Positions 51,721 to 63,379 of a DNA stretch of 64,000 nt are shown here, in pieces; the stretch's first letter is position 1, and each line of letters begins with the position of its first letter. The notes under the pieces are model-generated. The model did not search any database. It saw only the letters and a list, made by a program, of their open reading frames with translations, and had not been told where the DNA came from. The stretch is from Meconema thalassinum (taxonomy: Eukaryota; Arthropoda; Insecta; Orthoptera; Tettigoniidae). The stretch lies in contig OX336399.1 in NCBI GenBank assembly GCA_946902985.2, positions 156,426,411-156,490,410 on the forward strand. The letters are read 5' to 3'. Position numbers and translations under genes: made by a program.

Positions 51721-52369
51721 TGCTAAATGGTGATAGATATCCGGAGTTTGTAATTTGGAGTGATTATATGGCTGTAAAATTCAACTATGGTTAAACTGTA
51801 ATATTGCAGGCTACTACTTATCTGGTTGTCTTCCTTGCTGGAGCTACGCGCAGTTTCGTGTTCACTGTTACTCCAGGTGTGGTCGACTGAGATGGGCTGT
51901 TATCTAAACGACACTGGTTTTTCCCTTTCCTCCCCTCTGTTCATATGTGCTGTGCGGAGTCAGTGCGATGGGTTTATGTGGGGTGTTGCCAACCTAGATA
52001 AGATGTATGTTATTGAATGAGGTGGGTATACAACTATCGAAGACCGTGGAACATTCCTCGTGGACCATAAGCCATTCAAACTAAGCGCTGCCCGGTCTTA
52101 TGAGGACGTCCCGGCACCTTTAATACTGCCGCGAATACGTCCCTTGGTTTATTGCAGAAGGAAAGTACATCGTACACCTGATCCAGATAACATTTACCTA
52201 TTAAACCCCCTAATTCCCCCCCCCCCCCCTTTTGTATCTAGCTTGGCTGTGTCGCTAAGTTGTGTCTTGTTTCTGACAGGGTGTGTGTGTTGTTTTTTTT
52301 TTGGCGTGAAGAGGGGTGAGCTCTCTATGAACGTGTGTTCATTTAGATTGTTGGGATGCCCATAAAGAA
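51721..52369. other. Unassigned DNA
   Basis: Homopolymers C11 (52205) and T10 (52291). A 101-codon frame (52060-52365) has no recognised domain and a hydrophobic, Cys-rich end. Not called a gene. Confidence 0.3.
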
Positions 52370-52880
52370 GGAAAGATCAAAAAGTTGGAGCTAACAGAGA
52401 AAAAGATTCTTAGGAAGATGCTTGGACCTAAAAGAACAGAAGATGGGTCGTATAGAAAAAGAGGGAACCAAGAATTATACCTCAGATTTGAAAAATCTCA
52501 CACACCTTCCGAAAAAGAAGGGCCATGTTCTTTGGACATATATACAGAATGGACCTGGTAGATTAACCAACCGGATAATGAAATTCTTTGCGACCAGGTA
52601 AACAACAGCTTGCTGGTATCAGGAGGTGAAGAAGGGCCTAGAAGAAATGGCAACATCAGAATCTGAAATTAGAAAATGGGAAGCATACAAAGCCAAAATT
52701 AAGGATTTTAAGAGTCATCCTACATCATGGATCCAGGCTCCATGGACTGAAGAAAGGAGGGGAAAGCAGAGCGATAGAATGAAGGAGTATTGGGCAAAAA
52801 TAAACATCCAGAAGCTGAAATCAAATTAACGTGGTGCACAGTCGACCTAAACGACAGAAGAAGAAGAAGAACAATAATAA
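52370..52880 (+). pseudogene. LINE C-terminus ('FYGHL…WTEERK' family)
   Basis: Decayed EKKILRKMLGPKRTEDGSYR-like, RKRRAMFFGHIYRM, then KKGLEEMATSESEIRKWEAY, ending WTEERRGKQSDRMKEYWAKI. The 3' UTR ACGTGGTGCACAGTCGACC matches the end of 25665-26330, with a GAAGAAGAAGAA tail. Confidence 0.72.
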
Positions 52881-54000
52881 CAAGACGTTTCGTGGCGAAC
52901 TAAAGAGCCTACTTTTCTAAACATTTAAGATTCATGCCAATGATTAATCAATAGGGATCTATCTACAATTATGATGAAATTAAGTTGGTAATATCGAAAT
53001 TTTTAATTACATCGAAATACTTTATACCTGACATAATGTAGCATAATAGAGCATTACAATTGGTAGCGCTGGTGACTGAATATATTCTTAGTTCCATCTC
53101 TTAAACTACAGAATACCAACTTTGGTTGAAGTACAATGGATAGCATGGACGTTACATGCAGTTAAACATTGGATCTAACAGCGGGCGTAAAATCATGTTG
53201 GCAACAATGTCATGCATATATTGGTCAGAAATATTCTGAAATAATATGATCTACTGTTGTGCCAATTTTGAATGAAATCCATTAGTTAGTATAGAAGTTA
53301 CGTGCATTTTAAAATTGGACTTATCAGCAGGCTTAGAATCATGTTGGCAGCACTGACGTACATTAGTTACTCCAAATTAATCTATAATGTCAGGTACTAT
53401 ACGTGTGCAACGTTTAGAGCTATTGGCTTGCATACTTTCCGATATATTGATATTAGGGTAACAATAATAGAGACAGCATTTATTAACAGTTGGCAGCCCT
53501 GGTTGCTCTTATAAATACGCATAGTCATATCTGATACGGTACGCATAGCACATACGAAACTTGGTTGAATTCCAATTGATAGGGTAGACGTTATATGCAT
53601 TTAAAAATTAGACCTATCAGCAGGCTTACAATTATTTTGGCAACACTGCCATGTATGGCCTCCTGGAAATTAAACTGAAATATTATTATCTATAAGTGTG
53701 CCAATTTTGAAATAGCTCCCATTCATACCTTCCAAGATATCCAACATGGAGCTCAAATTTCAATAGCGATTTTTCAGCAGTTGGTAGTACTGACATCATT
53801 TTCAAATACGACATTGAGATATTCAGGTACAGATATTTACTCCTACCAAATTTTGTTTCGATTGCTGCAGCCGTTTAGGAGTTGATAGGGGGGGGGGGGG
53901 GTTACACACACAGCCAGACATATGGACAGACATTTGCCCGAATCGATCTCATAAGTCTACTTTTTCCTCATTTTTGCAAAATGAGAAAAGTAGGCTAAAA
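52881..54000 (-). mobile_element. H2 element, copy 3
   Basis: Minus-strand 5' TTTTAGCCTACTTTTCTCAT, then AAAAGTAGACTTATGAGATC; the 3' terminus AAAAGTAGGCTCTTTAGTTC, GCCACGAAACGTCTTG. Shorter than the other copies (1.1 kb). A G10 run near 53890 replaces the microsatellite region. Confidence 0.64.
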
Positions 54001-54784
54001 GTAAATGAACGAAGCATACATGTGACCCAAATAAAGAGCCCCTCTGAGTTATTTACTGTCCAAATATGTGATCTACCTTTTTTTTTATTACGTTTGAAGC
54101 CTGAAGCAGAATAGTTCAGTATGCTAATTAAAACCGTTGTAATTTCAACCACTAAATCAACAGCTGCAATACTCACAAAGCAGGCGCACTGTAATAATTG
54201 TCACGTAAACCTGCACATTGTTCGTACAATTACATCATTTATTTTTAGCCTGATCGTGCTGATATACATAAATCTATATAAAATATCAGACCACATCCTG
54301 ACGCAAAAAATATAATATAGCCATTTATAGCGACTATTGGACTCCATTCTTAATTCTGTTTCGTGCAATACTAGGCCATAAAGATAAAAGCTGATCAAAT
54401 CAAGTCCCGCATACTTATACAGAGGTGTACATATTATTAGAAACTATGCCAATTTTCCAAAATTATTGCCTTAATATTTTTCACTGCTTGATACCCTAAA
54501 TATGTTTGCACGGCACTGAAGTTACCTCAAGATAATTAATTATATTTTCTTCTTAGAATCTCAAAGTAAAATTATTTATTAGAAATTCCAGTAACAGAGG
54601 AGATTTGCTAATGCAACATGCCACACGTTTTGTTTTGATTACCTCACTCTACCTTTCGTGTGGATTTAAACAGGGGGCTTTGGAATCTTTTTTCCGATGA
54701 TCCGCTTTCGAACTATTTAAAGCTTCATGAACCATCTGTTGAAATCACCTGATTTAGATGATATATTCCAAAGTCAATTAAAAT
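54001..54784. other. Unassigned DNA
   Basis: About 780 bp, AT-rich; nothing recognised. Confidence 0.3.
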
Positions 54785-56203
54785 AAGTAGTTCCATGAAG
54801 AACTAAATAGCCTATTTTCATATATCCTACTAATATTAATTGCCTCTATCAACAAACAAATTGTCAGTTTGATTGCTGTAATAGATTCGTAGATATTGAG
54901 AACCGTCTAAATATTTTGGATGGTCACCATTTTGGATATTTATATTATAGGCCTTAGATTTATGTACTATTACATGAATATGATTGTGTGGGTGTTTTAT
55001 TCAAACTTCAATCACATTATTAGATCACAAGAAATAAAAGCGGGATTTTAAAATTTCGTTCAGCCGCCATCTTGTGGTTATGATAATAATTGAAATGAAT
55101 TAGATGCCAATCGATTAAAATGTGTATAAGCATATACTGTATCAAGTTTCACTGCGCCCGGATGGTTAAAAAGCAACAAACGTCCATTTGAATATTTAAA
55201 TTTCGCGTCGCCGCCATGTTGGATTTCTGCTCGCCAGGTTATTGAACGTCCGATAGGTGAACTTAGGCCTATAGCCTTTATACACTTACAAAATTTCAGT
55301 TTGATTGCTGTAATAGATTAATAGATATTGAGAACCGTCTAAATATTACGGATGGTCGCCATGTTGGATATTAATATATGTAGGCCATAGAGTTATGTAC
55401 TATTAGATGATTGTGTACGTTCATTATGCAAATGTTGATTTCGATCGCATGATTAGAACACAATAAATAAGAACTTAATTTTCGAAATTCGCACAGCCGC
55501 CATCTTGAGGTTACGTAAACAATTGAACCATGTTAGATAACAGTGCATTACAATGTGTAAAAACATTTGCTGTACGAAGTTTTATTGCGTTTGGATCATT
55601 AAATCGCGAGAAAAGTCTATTTAAAAATTTCAAATTTGCTTGGCCGCCATGTTCGTTTTGTTCGGTATTTGAAAGTCTCATAGATAAACTTCCAGTAGTG
55701 ACCTATATCTCAGTACAAAATTTCATGTTGATACCGGTAATAGTTTCAGAGATATAGAATGCCAGTGAAATAATTCGCACAGCCGCTATCTTGAGGTTAT
55801 GAGAACAATTGAACGAAGTTAGATGTCGGTGCATTACAATGTGTATACACATATACTGTACCAAGTTTCACTGCGTTTGGTTGGTTAAATCGCAAGAAGC
55901 GTCTATTTAAAAGTCGCAACTTAGCTTGGCTGTCATGTTGTTTTTGTAACTACCAGTTTTCACATAGGTGAACTTCTAGTAGTTCTCTTATCACCGTACG
56001 AAATTCCATGGTGATATCGGTAATAGTTTCGGAGATATTGAATGCTGGTGAAATATTTCGCACAGCCGCCATATTGGATTGGTGAGACGTAACAAAATAT
56101 GAAGGGCACGGCTGGGGTCACCCGGAATAGTGCTATGAACTTAGCGAGTTTCTTTGAAATCATTCCTGCCGTTTAGAAGTTATTAGGAGGGACACATAAA
56201 AAT

Positions 56204-56238
<35 letters not shown>

Positions 56239-56290
56239 CAAAAGTGATCTCATAAGCCTATTTTATCATAAATGGAAATAGGCTAAAAAT
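54785..56290 (-). mobile_element. H1 element, copy D
   Basis: Minus-strand ends TTTTTAGCCTATTTCCA…AAAATAGGCTTATGAGATC and TGAAAATAGGCTATTTAGTT, CTTCATGGAACTACTT. CA microsatellite at 56208-56236. GCCGCCAT boxes (minus-strand ATGGCGGC) at 55062, 55211, 55497, 55642 and 56066. About 1.5 kb. Confidence 0.67.
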
Positions 56291-56412
56291 AGAATACGAA
56301 CCCTGCTCAGGAATCCGCAATTCTCCAAGTCTCCAGATAAAATTCCTTATGGGAAAAGGTGTAAGTCCACAGGGGAGAAAACATTACGAAGTAGGGTAAT
56401 AAAAGATGATTT

Positions 56413-56413
<1 letters not shown>

Positions 56414-56451
<38 letters not shown>

Positions 56452-56790
56452 TCGTATGGCCTCGGGTACCAGGTGAAAGCTTTGTTATTTGACACCCAGA
56501 GGGCAGCTTGCAAGTCGAATTGTGTTGTTCCTTGAAGCACTATGAATGTCAAGGACGTTAGATGTCTAAGCTCCTTGACACTATAGCGCTTTCTAGTAGA
56601 GAAATGAGGAACTCGATGCGGTGGAAAATCCAGAGATTAATTTTGCCATTATGAACACTGCCTACTGAATTAAAATGGGTTCTTTGACATACCAACATCG
56701 TATAACATGCGTGTCGTAATTTTCGCCGCCTATCAAAAATCACTTACCACGGCCAGGTACGATTTCGGAGCCTTGCAGTTCAACCTGGAG
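56414..56790 (-). mobile_element. SINE-D, minus copy with ATT tail
   Basis: (ATA)n tail at 56417-56452, then TCGTATGGCCTCGGGTACC, GACACTATAGCGCTTT, TTTGACATACCAACATCG and CACTTACCACGGCCAGGTAC, all complementary to 22030-22340 and 59372-59818. The A-box region is lost. Confidence 0.8.
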
Positions 56791-57236
56791 GCGGATTTTC
56801 CGCACCTTGTCCTCTTATATAGGGTCTCTCACTCAAAGTGCGTCCGGCATCGCGGCGCGTAGAGGCAGCTCGCTGAGCTTAGAGTCGAGAGTCCGAAGTA
56901 TCAATCCAACAGCACTTCCTTCCGTATCTTAATTATGACATGTTATGACAGCAGCGCGCTGCGATATGCTCGTCTGACCTTTATAGCTGCACGTTCTACC
57001 AAGAGCGCTGGGCTGGCCGCACGTGGAGTGAAAGACCATGTAGTACAGCGATTACATCCACAAAGTTTCAAGTTAGGTTTCCACCTGTCTTACCCGATAC
57101 TTCCCTTGTTAGCTGCTTGAGTGTTTTGTGGTTCAGATGCCAGCAGCTACTCTTGTCACTGCCTGCACTGAACTGATGATGATCGCTTGACGATTGAAAC
57201 TAAGTGAATTTATTAATCTCATGTAAATTCTTTTCA
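56791..57236. other. Unassigned DNA
   Basis: No recognised element. The last 17 bp is the left TSD of SINE-E. Confidence 0.3.
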
Positions 57237-57603
57237 ACCGACAGTAGTGGCTACGCTGACTAAAGCGCAGCATTAGGTCATGGGGCCAAGCTCTCTGCTG
57301 ACTCGGTAGACGCGTGGGTTCGAGCCCCACCGTCAGCCGTCCTTGAAATGGTTTTCCGTGGTTTCCCATTTTCAACACCAGGCAAATGCTGGGACGGTAC
57401 CTTCTGATAGGCCAAGGCCGCTTCCTTCCATATCCTTGCCCAGTTTCATTCACCATCATTCATTCATTTCATCTCTCATTAACTCCTCTCATGAGGTTGG
57501 CGTCGGGAAGGGCATCCGGCCGTAAAAAACCATCGCCACAAAGACTTCCATCGCATCTCATCCCCGACCCGTTGGAAAACGGGAATAATAAGGGGTAGAC
57601 ATA
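57237..57603 (+). mobile_element. SINE-E, full copy with 17-bp TSD
   Basis: tRNA-like head with B-box GGGTTCGAGCCCC (57327-57339). Body TGGTTTCCCATTTTCAACAC, CAGGCAAATGCTGGGACGGT, then GAGGTTGGCGTCGGGAAGGG, CATCCGGCCGTAAAA. Perfect CATGTAAATTCTTTTCA duplications at 57220-57236 and 57604-57620. Confidence 0.92.
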
Positions 57604-57639
57604 CATGTAAATTCTTTTCAGAATGACATAATGACCCGA

Positions 57640-58490
57640 GTGGCACAAGTAATTGGGGAAGGAAAGCATTGGTGTTTGCAGATGATTTGATGATTTGGGG
57701 AAACAAGGAGGAGGAGGTACAGGAACAGTTGGACGTGTGGGAAGGAATAATACAAGGATATGGGATGAAATGTAGCATAAATAAGAGTGAGATGGTGATC
57801 ACAACAAGGAAGAAGGAAAGAACCACAACGGGAATAACAATTGGTGGGGAACAGCTGAAGAAAGTGGAGAGTTTCAAGTATCTGCGAAGCCTGATACAAG
57901 ATAATGGAAGAAACGATAGAGAAATAAATGAGCGGGGGAGACAGGCAGAAGCAGTACGGATGAGTGTGAGAAGCATGTTATGGAGCAAGGATATCCCTCA
58001 GAACAGCAAAAAGATCATATATCGGACGTACTATGTCCCTATCCTGACGTATGCCTCGGAGACCTGGGTTATGAAAGGAAGGGAGAAGAGCAAAATACAG
58101 GCCAGTGAGATGAGGTTCTTGAGAAGCAGTATTGGAGCTACACAGATGAACAGAATAAGAAATGAGAGGACCAGAGATTTAATGAAGGAAGAACCATTAC
58201 AGGATGGTATAGAGAAATCTAGACTTAGATGGTATGGACATGTAAAACGAATGGCGGAGAAGAGAATACCCAGGAGGATACACGAGACGAAGTGGGAAGG
58301 AAAGAGACCGAGTGGAAGACCGACAGACAGGCGGCTGAAGGGGGTGGAAGAAAGCGTGAAGAAGAGAGGAGAAGACTGGACAAGGGTGGAGGCTGAGAGA
58401 TGGTGGGAAGACAGAAGACGTTGGAGAAGCTTGTGTTCCAAACAGACCCGGCCAGAGGCTGGAAAATGTGCAAGATGATGATGATGATTA
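57640..58490 (+). mobile_element. 5'-truncated LINE with intact 3' ORF end
   Basis: It begins within the RT domain and runs to the stop at 58478 with a short GATGATGATGATTAG tail. A younger relative of 46035-47270. The 5' break lies between 57621 and 57660; no unambiguous TSD. Confidence 0.75.
57669..58478 (+). CDS. LINE ORF2 C-terminal part (partial, open frame)
   Basis: 269 codons without a stop. The opening MVFADDLMIWGNKEEEVQEQ contains the RT active-site motif (A/F)ADD. It is followed by YGMKCSINKSEMVITTRKKE (palm/thumb) and KVESFKYLRSLIQDNG. The connection region YYVPILTYASETWVMKGREK leads to RLRWYGHVKRMAEKRIPRRI and a Lys/Arg-rich end GKRPSGRPTDRRLKGVEESV, then WWEDRRRWRSL. In full-length relatives this enzyme primes reverse transcription at a nicked target. 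The endonuclease and first RT blocks are missing by 5' truncation, so it cannot act alone. The displayed Met is internal, not a true start; the frame is open upstream to about 57640. Clade not fixed. Confidence 0.75.
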   Translation: MVFADDLMIWGNKEEEVQEQLDVWEGIIQGYGMKCSINKSEMVITTRKKERTTTGITIGGEQLKKVESFKYLRSLIQDNGRNDREINERGRQAEAVRMSVRSMLWSKDIPQNSKKIIYRTYYVPILTYASETWVMKGREKSKIQASEMRFLRSSIGATQMNRIRNERTRDLMKEEPLQDGIEKSRLRWYGHVKRMAEKRIPRRIHETKWEGKRPSGRPTDRRLKGVEESVKKRGEDWTRVEAERWWEDRRRWRSLCSKQTRPEAGKCAR

Positions 58491-58499
58491 GGGAACCAC

Positions 58500-59371
58500 C
58501 CATTACAATAATTGAAGACCCCACGGAAAGAACGGGGTAAGTCCATCTTTTTTGGAAATGAGTTTATGACGCATTCTGGTGGCCGGCCATCGTCACTACA
58601 GATCAGTTGAAATTAATTTCAAATATAGCGGAATTTCTCCGAGATACAGAGGTTTTTATTTTTAGTGGAAACTGAAAGAACGTCCCATATTCTCTCACTT
58701 TTTATCATTTCGAATGATCTTGTCGACTTCGTCGTTATGCTTGGGTCTAACGTTGTACGTTACGGTTGCGGTGTGTATGACGTCATCATGTTGTTCAGTG
58801 CATATGCACCGAGTCTGAGACGGCGAGTGCATGACGTCATGCAGCAGAGGGGACCTCCCGCTTCCCGTTCCCCGCGCGGGAAGCCAACGCGCTAGCAGCG
58901 TGATACTGAATGACTTGCAACTTGTTGATCATGAAGCGGTCCGTGATTCATGCTATATCTGTACTTGCGCATTGGTTCGTTAAGCTTGCTTACTTACAGT
59001 TTACAATTTGTGCAGGGTAGTAAAGTGTGTTAATAATGGAGTCTGAGGATCGTTCGATAAACTTGCTTACTTACAGTTTACGTAAAGTGTGTTAATAATG
59101 GAGTCTGTTGACAGTAATAGTGCTATTATATCTACTAAAGCTAAATCTCGTGCTGTAATGGAGTCTATTGAAAGAGCCCTCCTGTGCCTTTCTAACATAG
59201 CATTTGTAGCGTGCGTCATTTGAAATGATATAAAGTCTAGCCTCTCAGATTGACTGAGTCTTTTCATAATTTAACTTAAGTTGATAATAATTGTTTCCTT
59301 TATAATAAATAAATTTGGCATAAAACTATATTCCTTACCCTCAATTGGGGTGCTTTAAGTATTTCTTTGCT
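58500..59371. other. Unassigned, partly CpG-rich, with CRE palindromes and a duplication
   Basis: 58730-58900 is GC/CpG-rich and holds two TGACGTCA palindromes (58778-58785, 58832-58839). 58975-59110 contains a diverged tandem duplication (CTTGCTTACTTACAGTTTAC at 58987 and 59060; AAGTGTGTTAATAATGGAGTCTG-like sequence at 59024 and 59085). A 42-codon frame (59098-59223, MESVDSNSAIISTKAKSRAV) follows. Possibly a relic promoter and first exon; no family recognised. Confidence 0.3.
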
Positions 59372-59818
59372 AGCCATGGCAGGCGAGTGGTTATCGTGTC
59401 GCACTACCAACCCCCAAGCTTGCATGTTCGCTACTGACCGTGGTAAGTGATTCTTGAAAGACAACAAAAATCACGGGACGCATGTCATACGCTGTTGGCA
59501 TGTTAAAGAACCCATTTGAATTCAGTAGGCCGTGTTCACAACGGCAAAATTAATCTCGGAATTTTCCGCCAACACAAAAGTTCCACCTTTCTCTACTACA
59601 AAGCGTTATAGTGTCAATGAGCTTAGATATATATAACCTCATTGAATTTAGTTAGTTATTGTTGCTTTAAGGGGCGGAACTACGAGGTCATCTGCCCCTC
59701 CTTTACTTTCATAGCGTTCCAAGGAACAACAAAATTCGTCATGCAAGCTGTCCTTTGGGCGTCAAATAACAAAGCTTGCCCCTGGCACCCGAGGCCATAC
59801 GATATTATTATTATTAAT
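59372..59818 (+). mobile_element. SINE-D copy containing a retroposon-tail insertion
   Basis: A-box GCGAGTGGTTATCGTGTCG; body GTAAGTGATTCTTGAAAGAC, TTTGAATTCAGTAGGCCG; end CCGAGGCCATACGATATTAT plus ATT repeats. Between about 59643 and 59702 lies the minus-strand GCAGATGACCTCGTAGTTCC tail fragment. Confidence 0.83.
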
Positions 59819-60237
59819 ATTTCTCTTTAGTGTTGAAAGTTTTAAATTCACTCTCCTCTAAAATTTAGAGAATGTGACTTACCCCGCGGGTCTTTAATTG
59901 GGTGTAATCGTATTGACCGACTGAAAACACGAACATTTCGAGAACTATCTCATTGTTATACAATGACGGTGTTACAAGAGAAATGTCCAATGATTCAATA
60001 ATCATCTTGAGTGCTGCTCGATCATTCTACGAAGTGAGGTGACGGGAAGGTACGATTTATTCCTCGGTGTAGTTAATTCACGTATCAATCAGGAGAGTGC
60101 ACCTCTATCGATCCTTGACGTATTGGTAATGCGCGACATGTCACCTTTGACCAAGTGAATGCGGATTAAAAACATCTCATTAGTAACCCAGAGAAAATAT
60201 GAGGGGAAAGTCAAAACAACCTGAATATCGTAAAGTA
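59819..60237. other. Unassigned DNA
   Basis: No gene or repeat family recognised. Confidence 0.3.
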
Positions 60238-61051
60238 TAAGGTGCTTTCAAAAAGTAACGAGCTGGAGGCTGGAATGCGCAAACCGGTGACTACATCGGC
60301 TAATCGTGGCGTATGTAACGAGGTGTGGTTCCGACCAGAGCGTGGAAGGTCACAGTCCGTCGCTAGAGGGCACGCGTGCACGTCAAGTGGCGAAACAAAG
60401 CATGCAGTAGCATGCAACAATCGTCCAACCAAGACCAAGACAGTAGGCCATTCGACATGCTTCCTGGTGTGGTTGAAGACTGTAGGGCACACATTGGGCA
60501 CACACTTTCTGCAAGTGCAGTCGAACCTTCATGATGGTGTGCACACTTCCGACGCTCAATCCGACCACGGCGGCTATGGCGTTCACTGTCACTCGGCGGT
60601 CCTGGGTAATGAGTGCATCAACCAGCTGGACGTTGTCATCGGTAATGCAGTGGGGGCGGGGCATCATCGGCAAACGACACCCGTCCTTCCCTGAAGCGCT
60701 TGTGCCACGCCTTGACCCTTGCGAGGGACATGCAGTGTTCGCCGTACACTTGTGACATTCGGCGATGAATGTCCGTTCCCCCTACTCCGTTCGCTGTCAG
60801 AACCCGAATAACACTTCTTTGCTCTTCGTTTGACGTCTCCATGCAATGCGACTGGCAGCCTTGGACGATTGATGCATGCTGCTGCTCGCTTTGTATTGTC
60901 ACGTGACGTGCACGCGTGCCCTCTAGCGACGGGCTGTGACCTTCCACGCTCTGGTCGGAACCACATCTCGTTACACACGCCACAATTAGCCCATGTCGTC
61001 ACCGGTTTGCGCATTACAGCCTCCGGCTCGTTACTTTTCGAACGCTCCTTA
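60238..61051 (-). mobile_element. Mariner deletion derivative with ~190-bp TIRs
   Basis: TA flanks (60236-60237, 61052-61053). Both ends begin TAAGGTGCTTTC/TAAGGAGCGTTC-like and stay inverted-identical at about 90% for ~190 bp (AGTAACGAGC, GGTGACGACATCGGCTAAT, GAGGTGTGGTTCCGACC). The minus-strand interior has transposase N-terminus only: SNEEQRSVIRVLTANGVGGT, DIHRRMSQVYGEHCMSLARV, KAWHKRFREGRVSF, then, frameshifted, DNVQLVDALITQDRRVTVNA and VVGLSVGSVHTIMK. The DDE domain is deleted. Confidence 0.82.
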
Positions 61052-61449
61052 TAATTTACTAACGAATAGAAATAAATAGCGAAATCACTCCGTTGCATTT
61101 CAGCTGATTGTGGCGAAGATGAAGAACTGTGGCGTTGTGCGTCATCTGTTCCTACAAACTGCACTAGTCCATATCAAGCAGCATGTAATATCAGAGTTAT
61201 TAACCTCTTAGGAGCGACCGTGATGACGCAGTGCTAGGGTACGAATGCCATGCGACCTTGATACAAGAACTGACGGTATAACTTCCCTTGAACAGAAGCT
61301 AGGGGATAAAATTCTTAAACTACTGAAATTACCCAAAATATCTGTAGTAATGGTCGGGTAAAAATCTGGATATGTGGTAATAGATGAGTACTCCTCCGCT
61401 GTCTTTAACCCACCTGCCTCACCAAGAAAATTATATCACGACTTACATA
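61052..61449. other. Unassigned DNA
   Basis: Nothing recognised. Confidence 0.3.
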
Positions 61450-61530
61450 CAGTAGATCGTCGTTTATCTGGACTAATTGTGACCGAAAGTGTTCCGGATA
61501 ACGATTTTTCTGGATAATCGAACATAGGGA
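61450..61530 (+). mobile_element. Solo pogo/Tigger-like terminus
   Basis: After TA (61448-61449): CAGTAGATCGTCGTTTATCT, then GTTCCGGATAACGATTTTTC, TGGATAATCG. This is the typical repetitive terminal sequence of a pogo/Tigger element. No opposite end or transposase was found nearby. Confidence 0.5.
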
Positions 61531-62402
61531 GAACCACCAAGCTTCTCATTTAGGTGCAACGCTTTCTCTCACAACACAGATCCAGAAATGGGATATCCCA
61601 TACTTCTTGTCTGAATAAACCATAAGTACGATGCGTCTTCCAATTTTAGGTAGATTTCATTAGAAAGCTAACTATTGCAATGGGTACCATGTTTCGACTT
61701 CCGGAAAATTTCGACATATCTTCGCGTTTCACATCCCCCAGGCCCCAAAACCACCGTCAGTTCAAAAGTTTATATATAATTTATGTATGTATGTATATAT
61801 ATATGTATATCAGTTTTTTGTGGACACGATAACTGCCGTAATTTTGCACCAATCTCTTTGAATTTTTTACCGAATATGTATACCTATAAAATCTCGGTCG
61901 AGTTCGTTACTGGGCTAAATCGGTCGAAGGGGGTGAAAATGGGGGGCTTTATTCCAAAAAGTGAAATATTGCTATAACTCTCTTAATATGTGAAATATCG
62001 AATCCGTTCCGAGTTCATACTATGTGTCGGATAAAGCCCAAAAATGTATGTTTGAAGAGTTTTTTTATAGCACCAACCACTGACCAAAGGGGTGGGAAAA
62101 AGTGTGTTTTTCGGGAAACATTAATCATCTCTCTCTTAATAGGCACAATATCAAAACCGTACAAAATGGACAATATTCCCCTAATAATTACCTAAAACTT
62201 TTGTCTGAAAGAATTTTTGATATGACCCACCATTACGCCAAGGGATGAGAAAAATGATTTCGGAATTATAAGAAAATGCCAAGAGCTATCAGTGGTTGCC
62301 ATGGCTTCACTACTAAATTGATGAGGGATGAGCCATCAGACGTTGCCATGACAACGCACTTGCACGAGGTCAGATTCAAATTTCAATCTGACTAAGTGTG
62401 AA
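61531..62402. other. Unassigned DNA with X-box-like palindrome
   Basis: TATG/TA-rich microsatellite at 61770-61812. Repetitive prose-like segments (GTGAAATATCGAATCCGTTC, GGCACAATATCAAAACCGTA) resemble an uncharacterised repeat. GTTGCCATGACAAC at 62342-62355 fits the RFX X-box pattern. Confidence 0.3.
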
Positions 62403-62796
62403 GCGGCTTCGGTGACGTAACTGGTAGCATGCTGAACTTCTACGCCCAAGGTCGCGGGTTCAAAGCCGGCCAAAGTCGTCGGATTTTCTAAGAGCGCTAA
62501 AAATCCCTCACTATGCTTTCCTTTGGAGGGGAAGTTCCAACGTTCGTTGCGAGTTGCTGGTTGTGGTGGCATCTAGTAGCCAAGTTCACAGCTAGGTGTC
62601 GTTGACGGTAGTATCTGGTAGCAACATTAGGAACTACTGCTTGAAATTGACCGCCTACGGTCCTTACCTGAATTACAGACTAATACAGCTATCACAATTC
62701 ACACCGTTTATCAGACAGATTCTACACTCACCCAAAGTACACGGGGTTACATGACCGCGTTGTCGCAGCCCCTAAACTGAGGAACCAACCAAAATC
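62403..62796 (+). mobile_element. SINE-B, short-tail copy with internal deletion
   Basis: Head GCGGCTTCGGTGACGTAACT, B-box GGGTTCAAAGCC at 62457. The body jumps from GGAGGGGAAG to TTCCAACGTTCG (about 100 bp lost relative to 41.6-42.3 kb). Tail ACACCGTTTATCAGACAG…GAGGAACCAACCAAAA. Confidence 0.82.
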
Positions 62797-63379
62797 TCTG
62801 CGGGAGATATAATTTCGCATGAAGAAGTAACAGACCGTTACATAGTTACACATCAGTGTCGAAACCTTGCATAAAGACAGTGTGACCACAAGTATAAAAA
62901 TGGACTCCAAATGACAAGAAGGTTACCGCCATCATAAGACAATAAAATGTTTAAAATATGCATAAAATGACGAAAAATAAAGTTAATTTATCTGCAATTA
63001 TAAAATACTTTCTCGCAATAAATGAGGTCTGATCCTTCTACGAAAACCTGCATATTCTGCCTATTTTCGCCTATCCCCAAGTTTGTCCGGTGAAATCTAC
63101 CTCCGCCTTCCGGCGTGCCGAGAGGACTTTTTTCATCCGTAGCTGATCTCATGGTTTTTCTCTTTTCAGACCCTACTTTACAATCTAACTTCGATGCATA
63201 ATTCAGAATTTCACCTTTTCGGTTCTTCAAATCATAAATATTGTGGATTTTCCGACACTGTAATTTTCAATAGACACTGCACACTCTCACATTTATCCAG
63301 TTCATTCATGATCTCCGCCTTGTTCTCAATCGATAAAACATTGCGATTTCGGTTTTCCTTTCTGCCACTCGTAGAAGTC
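62797..63379. other. Unassigned DNA
   Basis: AT-rich; no gene or repeat recognised. Confidence 0.3.

Noticed and set aside
51826..52365. Host gene exon
   Set aside because: Two short frames without recognisable domain, splice signals or conserved composition; homopolymers interrupt the region.
57479..58546. Minus-strand frames of 169, 171 and 99 codons
   Set aside because: Antisense shadows of the LINE ORF at 57669-58478; Ser/Phe/Leu-rich composition with no domain.
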